Shown piece by piece: positions 59,380 through 64,000 of a stretch of DNA of 64,000 nt (the stretch's first letter is position 1; each line of letters starts with the position of its first letter). A program made the position numbers and the translations under genes. The stretch covers positions 184,328 through 248,327 of the forward strand of contig JAWPHD010002624.1 in assembly GCA_037043455.1 (NCBI GenBank). Direction: 5' to 3'. The stretch is from Cyrtodaria siliqua. Taxonomy: Eukaryota > Mollusca > Bivalvia > Adapedonta > Hiatellidae. Below the pieces are notes generated by a model that searched no databases, had not been told where the DNA came from, and saw only the letters and a program-made list of their open reading frames with translations.

Positions 59380-60700
59380 TAACCACTTTAATTTTTTGAA
59401 ATGTATAGATCACATCTCCATAGAATAAAGGTTGTGATATTTCTAGTCGCAGAAACCTTTATAGGATGGTGTTGTACTACTTCAGAAGGTTTGATCCTGA
59501 GATGTTTATTATTTTATTATTTTGTATGTGTTTCTTTAGTTAGTTTCTCAGGATGTGGACTTTATTGTTAGATAATTCCTTTTGATGGGATGTAGTTTTG
59601 TTTACACTGTCTTGTCTATTTGGTCGTTGAAGACAGGATAATAGCGAGGATTGTGCGCATACAAAATCGATTCAAGCTAACCAGTAGGCCTTATTGCCTA
59701 CTGACCGTTCCAAGTCGGTAACCCTGTCTTCACCACCCTTTCTGTTGTTTTTTGTCTCTATCATTATATTGTCAAGTCCTTGTTTGCAGTACAGTGTGGA
59801 CCTACGATGCCATTGCGCTCGGACGCTGTGGTTTCTATAGGACCCTATATCTCATTTTTGCGTTGCGGAGGTAGGACTTTGTGAAATAACTACGTAGTTT
59901 ATGATAACGCAAACCTTGCTGAAGAAGTTTACTTCTTAATAACTTGATTTCGATAATTGAGATCCTTAGGATAGTTAACGATGTCATAGTTAAAATCATC
60001 TCTCTTATCATCGATTTATTATTTATTAAATCATTTGAAATCGATATATGAAGATCGAGGAATGCTGTTAAGGCATCCGAACTGTTGGTTTTAATCAAAG
60101 GGAATGTAGCGACACAGCCAAACATCTTTATTATTGAGAGTTCTGAAAAACTTGAATAAGGGTGAAAGAATTATCAAAATCGGATGATAAACAAAGAAGA
60201 TATGATCATTCTGTTGAAACGAATATGGAAGCTGCCATTTTGAGAGCTATGACATCACAGTTCTAAATGACCATATATGGAATATTTATGAATATGAAAA
60301 TTTACTGATTTGTAGGGGGAAAATGACAGCAACTGTATGAAAAATATGCAATACTTAATGACAATAATGCTTTATATTCCCAGTAAAAAAATGCATTCAT
60401 TTGCAGTGATTTTCTTTGTTTTAAATGATATTTATCAATATTCCATATATGGTAATATGGAACTATGATGTCAAAATTCTAAAAATGGCGGCTCCCATAT
60501 TCGATTTAGAACAACCTTAAATGGTCATATCTTTTTTGTTTATCATCAGATTTTGATAATTCTTTTACCTTTTTCCAAGGCTTTCAGAACTCTCAATAAT
60601 ATAGCTCGTTTGGCCGTGTCGCTACATTCCCTTCAACGTGAGCTCTGCTGGATAAATATTAGTGACCATATAAGTAAACTGCGAACAAGAAATGTAACTT
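59380..60700 (-). pseudogene. RT C-terminus plus tail, interrupted by a foldback element
   Basis: On the minus strand, MVTNIYPAELT (about 60675-60643) is interrupted by the 534-bp insertion 60099-60632 and resumes as NSSDALTAFLDLHISISND (about 60085-60030). YDKRDD-region remnants and SKLLQQGLRYHKLRSYF (about 59950-59890) follow. The tail (59510-59860, partly in the other orientation) has the CCGTTCCAAGTCGGTAACCC core and ends GGTTTCTATAGGACCCTATA. The pieces at 59400-59500 match the RT C-terminus again, so the order is rearranged. Confidence 0.65.
60099..60632. mobile_element. 534-bp foldback element, TSD TCAA
   Basis: Inverted arms of about 190-200 bp starting AGGGAATGTAGCGACAC. TCAA is at 60095-60098 and 60633-60636. 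The uninterrupted target is visible in the related RT copy (TTATTCAACGTGAGC near 32339). The arms contain AGAATTATCAAAATC and GATGATAAACAAA, with a loop of about 140 bp. Confidence 0.82.
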
Positions 60701-60900
60701 TCATAGATCACATTAAAATAAATACACGTATTAAAACAAACATCAATTACAATGCTAAATGTAAAAAGCAAGGCATGTGATATCAAAAACATAAACGGAC
60801 TACCACCATGGAACGGTCAATGGCAAAACAAAAGACCGCTGGGAGTTTGAACCAGCTTCATTCATGAAACCTCATTCTAACAGTATCAATAGGCAATATT
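60700..60900 (-). mobile_element. R1 tail, minus copy
   Basis: 'GATCACATTAAAATAAATAC', CATGGAACGGTCAATGGC, GAGTTTGAACCAGCTTC in inverse R1 order. It is followed by a 'CCTAGAAAGTCACAATGCTA' edge shared with 53870. The 78-residue ORF at 60962-61198 lies in tail-like sequence and is not called. Confidence 0.55.
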
Positions 60901-62189
60901 GTATAACACATAGATGATTATGTATATATGAATACGAAAAACAAAAACCTAGAAAGTCACAATGCTAGTACTCATTGACTTGACAGAGCGACAAGAGAAC
61001 ACACAATTAAGGGTACGAGAAAACAAGATTGAAGACAAACATCAAACACTACCGTCCCTTCAGGATTTAGGTAGAAATCATCATAGGGTCAACACTCTGT
61101 CAAGTCATCGCACAATCAAAAAGGAGAGCAAAGTGGCAAACTGTATTCATTACAACAAAGATGCCAGACTTAAGCACAAAGTACCTTTTGTATTATGAAA
61201 ACAAGGGTCATAACAATGTTGTTTTATATTCGATATTGGTGTGTTGTTTTTAACTGTCTCGATTTTTAATTGATATTAAATGCAAAATGAAATTGGTAGA
61301 GCTTTTAAAACACAAATTTAACCAACGTGCGGACGACGGACGAACGCGCAATTCAATAAGCTCGCCTGTACGAAGGCCATATGAGCTAAATAAAAACTAC
61401 ACTTGGATGGTATCTTAGAGATTTTGTTTATAACGATACATGCAGTGTAACATACGATAACTACCATTTATTGGATACATTTGTTAGACATATAAATTGA
61501 AATTAATTGAAAACATGATAAACATTTAAACATGATAAGTGTATGTGTTTCTTTTTTTTTGTCTTGAAACTCGAACTATTGTATTGACAAATGCGTATAT
61601 GATTGTTTATTGGAAAACATAATTTATTTGGAACATATAAAACTGAAAGCTGTAATTTCTTCATTTTGGGGATCTTAATTTAAGAATAGAATGTCCAATT
61701 ATTTATAAATAAACAAATAGATATGATAAAGATACACTTGTCAGAAAGATAAAACTACCAGCCTTTTTTATGCAAAACTAAGCAATGCAAAACATGATTG
61801 AAATTCTTTCAAGAATAATATTCTCCAGTAAGGCGGAGCCATAAACCCCAATTATTTTTTACAAATTATGTCAAGACGACAAACAATCCGATTGATCCTT
61901 TATATCCAGCAGACGAATAGATTATTTATTTAACAAACATTTGGTAAACTCATACAAGCAAATTTTTTATTTGGTAATAAAGAACAAGTATTAACCGGTT
62001 CTCTTGCAGTTGTAAACGTTACATCACTGTTTTACATTTACAAAGTTGACAGTTAAGTATGGAAAGGTATAAAGAGTATTGGTCATTTAATATTTATATA
62101 AAAGTAAACATATGAGATTAGTAATAATGACATGGATTTCTCCATCTTGGAATAAATGTTTACGCGTGTAGAAGAGTATGAAAGTGGAC
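60901..62189. other. Intergenic DNA, no gene seen
   Basis: No coding or RNA feature was recognised between the RT/R1 cluster and the stem-loop module. Confidence 0.5.
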
Positions 62190-62292
62190 CTTTGGAAACG
62201 GCCGAACACGACAATTACGCAAATATTGCAGTCTCGGTTTGATTGAGACTGTTCATGAACGGTTGTGAAATATGCTTGCTACCGTTTACGCC
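62190..62292 (+). repeat. Stem-loop module S, copy 5
   Basis: GTGGACCTTTGGAAACGGCC then GAACACGACA; CAGTCTC..GAGACTG stem; then GAACGGT (62257-62263) pairs with ACCGTTT (62281-62287, one G-T pair). After it comes ACGCCCCCAG. Confidence 0.6.
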
Positions 62293-62911
62293 CCCAGTTG
62301 TAATTAACATGTTTTATGTCGTGCAATTGAGCGTTTAGTAACAGATAGTTATGTACCATATGAATGCTACATTTCATGTTCGACTTTTATATCTACTTTT
62401 CCTATTAAGGTTAACTGGGGATGATTACATGGAAAATAAAAAAATCTTCTTCTATACTCACACAACTAAATTATGGTTGTCAAAAAAATCCAATAGATCT
62501 TCCCTGTTATATCGTTTCATGAATTAAATTCGGAAATATTAGTTAGATAAAATGTATGTAACTTTTCTAATATATTGAAAGCACTTTACGTAAAGTATTA
62601 TGTTTATAAAAAACTAATATGGTACAAACCGTTGAATTACTTTCTTCAGATGATAAAAATGACGAGAAATGTGTGTGTTTTATTTCTACTGTACATATTT
62701 GACAACGGTACTGTTTTATTAAACATAGCATACGGGTAAGTTACAGTTACATGTAACAATCATTAATATATGAACAAAATACTACTCAGCCTCCTACATT
62801 TACATACATATGTAACAAAGTTACGAGTTTCGAGATAAGTGAACCATGAACTATACTTGTTTCTTTCAGTTACACTCATCACTCTAAATGGTCATGTTTT
62901 CTTTGTGACTG
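62293..62911. other. Presumed 3' flank/3' UTR of the GPCR gene
   Basis: Downstream of the minus-strand stop. AATAAA-type signals on the minus strand occur at about 62718-62713 and 62687-62682. No other gene. A short R1 end ('GTTCGACTTTTATATCTACT') is at about 62378-62397. Confidence 0.4.
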
Positions 62912-64000
62912 TCAGATAGGCGTAACCTTCTCATTCACTGGATCACATGCTAAGTCAAAAGTTCGCGGAGCACTGTAGGAATCCATTTTAAACATCCTTG
63001 TAGTTGCAGATGATCGCTGAAAACTTCTACGAAAGCGCTTAAAAATGTTCACAGAGCAACAACAGCAAATAAGTGTTTTGAACTGATTTCGAAATTTTCT
63101 ACCAGTGGCACAGTATAGAAAGAAATTAGCACTATGGTTGGTATACATCAGTAACTCGGCGACTGTGTTTAATAGTTTCATCTTTGAAAATTCTGCATCA
63201 TCTTCAGACTCATTGGCTATGGATTGGTAAATCAATATTCCATTCATCGGCAATGTAGTTATGAGAAATGTAAATGACACCGACAAAAGCATGCATGTTA
63301 GTCTTTTGCTAATTTCTCCACGAGCTTTGGCCTGATTACACATTCTATTTCGCGGAATTAAGGATGCTTGTTGGCGTAGTGCATTACGCATGTTACGAGA
63401 TTTGATCACCTGTCGTATGATCATAATGTTTAGAATCGATATAAGTATGAACGGAAAGAACGAATAAATTGATGCGTCAACCCATGGCCAAATGTCTTCG
63501 ACTAATTTGATGTGATTCGGAGCTGCTTCGCAACGTGTAACCACCGTCTCATTAAATGAATACTGATGCAGTTCAACAGACCAGAGAAAATGAAAGTTGA
63601 CTGCCAGAAATGTGACTAAAATACTGACAATCCCAATCCGCGAGTATCTGACATTACATACTCTGGGAGCTTGTAGAGGGAACATAACGACTGCCGCTCT
63701 CTCTACTGTGACCGCCACAATCAACCAAACAGACGTATCACTACAAACATAGCCTACAAATATTACGCACTTACACAGCACATTGTTTGTATGTTCCAGC
63801 TCAGTCGTAAATTGTCCGATCCAGAGTCTTAATAATCCAATATACAGCACTAACAAATCCATCACGGCTAACACAGTCAGGTAACTATAAGTTGAAGACT
63901 TCTTAGCGTTTTTCATCAAAATGCAAAACGAGAAAAGATTTCCAAACGTCCCAATTACAAGTAAAATGGGCGGTACGTACAGTAATAACAGCTTATGGGC
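62912..64000 (-). CDS. Class-A (rhodopsin-type) G-protein-coupled receptor, 5' end outside the window
   Basis: The frame is open from the window edge (64000) to a TGA at 62914-62912. 362 residues are visible and the start is not in the window; the ATG at 63916 lies at the end of TM1 and is not the start. Visible residue numbers: TM1 with G20-N21; TM2 with D48 (LAVMDLL) and W60 in the loop; C76 at the TM3 top; E100-R101-A102 in place of DRY at exactly the expected distance from C76; a second-loop Cys (VTRCEAA); TM5 with FFPFILISILN; TM6 with TLPMN, lacking the usual CWxP tryptophan; TM7 with NHSANFFLYCATGRKFR in place of NPxxY. The tail has CCCC, a likely palmitoylation site. It is a plasma-membrane receptor of the FMRFamide/peptide-receptor-like kind that is abundant in lophotrochozoans. 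Ligand unknown. No intron in the visible part. Confidence 0.93.
   Translation of the reverse strand, partial: AHKLLLLYVPPILLVIGTFGNLFSFCILMKNAKKSSTYSYLTVLAVMDLLVLYIGLLRLWIGQFTTELEHTNNVLCKCVIFVGYVCSDTSVWLIVAVTVERAAVVMFPLQAPRVCNVRYSRIGIVSILVTFLAVNFHFLWSVELHQYSFNETVVTRCEAAPNHIKLVEDIWPWVDASIYSFFPFILISILNIMIIRQVIKSRNMRNALRQQASLIPRNRMCNQAKARGEISKRLTCMLLSVSFTFLITTLPMNGILIYQSIANESEDDAEFSKMKLLNTVAELLMYTNHSANFFLYCATGRKFRNQFKTLICCCCSVNIFKRFRRSFQRSSATTRMFKMDSYSAPRTFDLACDPVNEKVTPI

Overview
The window reads as repeat-dense, AT-rich intergenic DNA from an invertebrate, most likely a mollusc and perhaps a bivalve. That guess rests on the style of the GPCR, on the dispersed GGGGTCA/CCCC and 'GACCTTTGACCT' tandem repeats, on tRNA-derived SINEs and on TTAA, TIR and foldback transposons. 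It is inference; no rRNA, mitochondrial or diagnostic host gene is present. The only convincing intact protein-coding sequence is a class-A GPCR at the right edge (minus strand, 62912 to beyond 64000, truncated by the window). Almost every other ORF lies in a repeat.

Layout. 1-7.0 kb: quiet DNA, a MITE, a retroelement tail, a 2.8-kb higher-order tandem repeat and a 29-bp minisatellite. 7.0-7.6 kb: a broken SGNH/GDSL-hydrolase-like pseudogene (minus). 7.9-10.7 kb: a TIR-bounded block holding a 44-bp minisatellite. 12.3-42.6 kb: a tandem segmental duplication. Copy 1 is about 9.9 kb (12325-22213) and copy 2 about 20.4 kb (22223-42613). Copy 2 is longer because it took in seven insertions, which copy 1 lets one delimit almost to the base: a SINE (TSD TCATCA), a 5.2-kb TIR element (TSD ATA), a small foldback, a 5'-truncated RT retroelement, a 946-bp TIR element, a TTAA-flanked element with a broken THAP domain, and a 932-bp solo LTR (TSD ATTGG). 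Copy 1 has one clear private insertion, a 165-bp retroelement tail (TSD CATAA).

42.6-62 kb: decayed reverse-transcriptase fragments (44.5, 51.2 and 60 kb) and their dispersed 3' tails; a 2.2-kb element with 366-368-bp terminal inverted repeats and a doubled, hairpin-rich core (46141-48374); an apparently perfect 419-bp tandem duplication (49566-50403); an inverted pair of unknown coding-like fragments (56 kb); and a 534-bp foldback nested in an RT pseudogene (60099-60632).

Most interesting: (1) the duplication used as an empty-site reference; (2) a small spliced gene remnant on the minus strand inside the 5.2-kb TIR element, whose three exon phases fit together; (3) a hairpin family with a constant loop and changing stems inside the long-TIR element; (4) a dispersed stem-loop module with compensatory stem changes that shares a 40-bp block with that element. 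Percent identities and copy counts are by eye, not computed.
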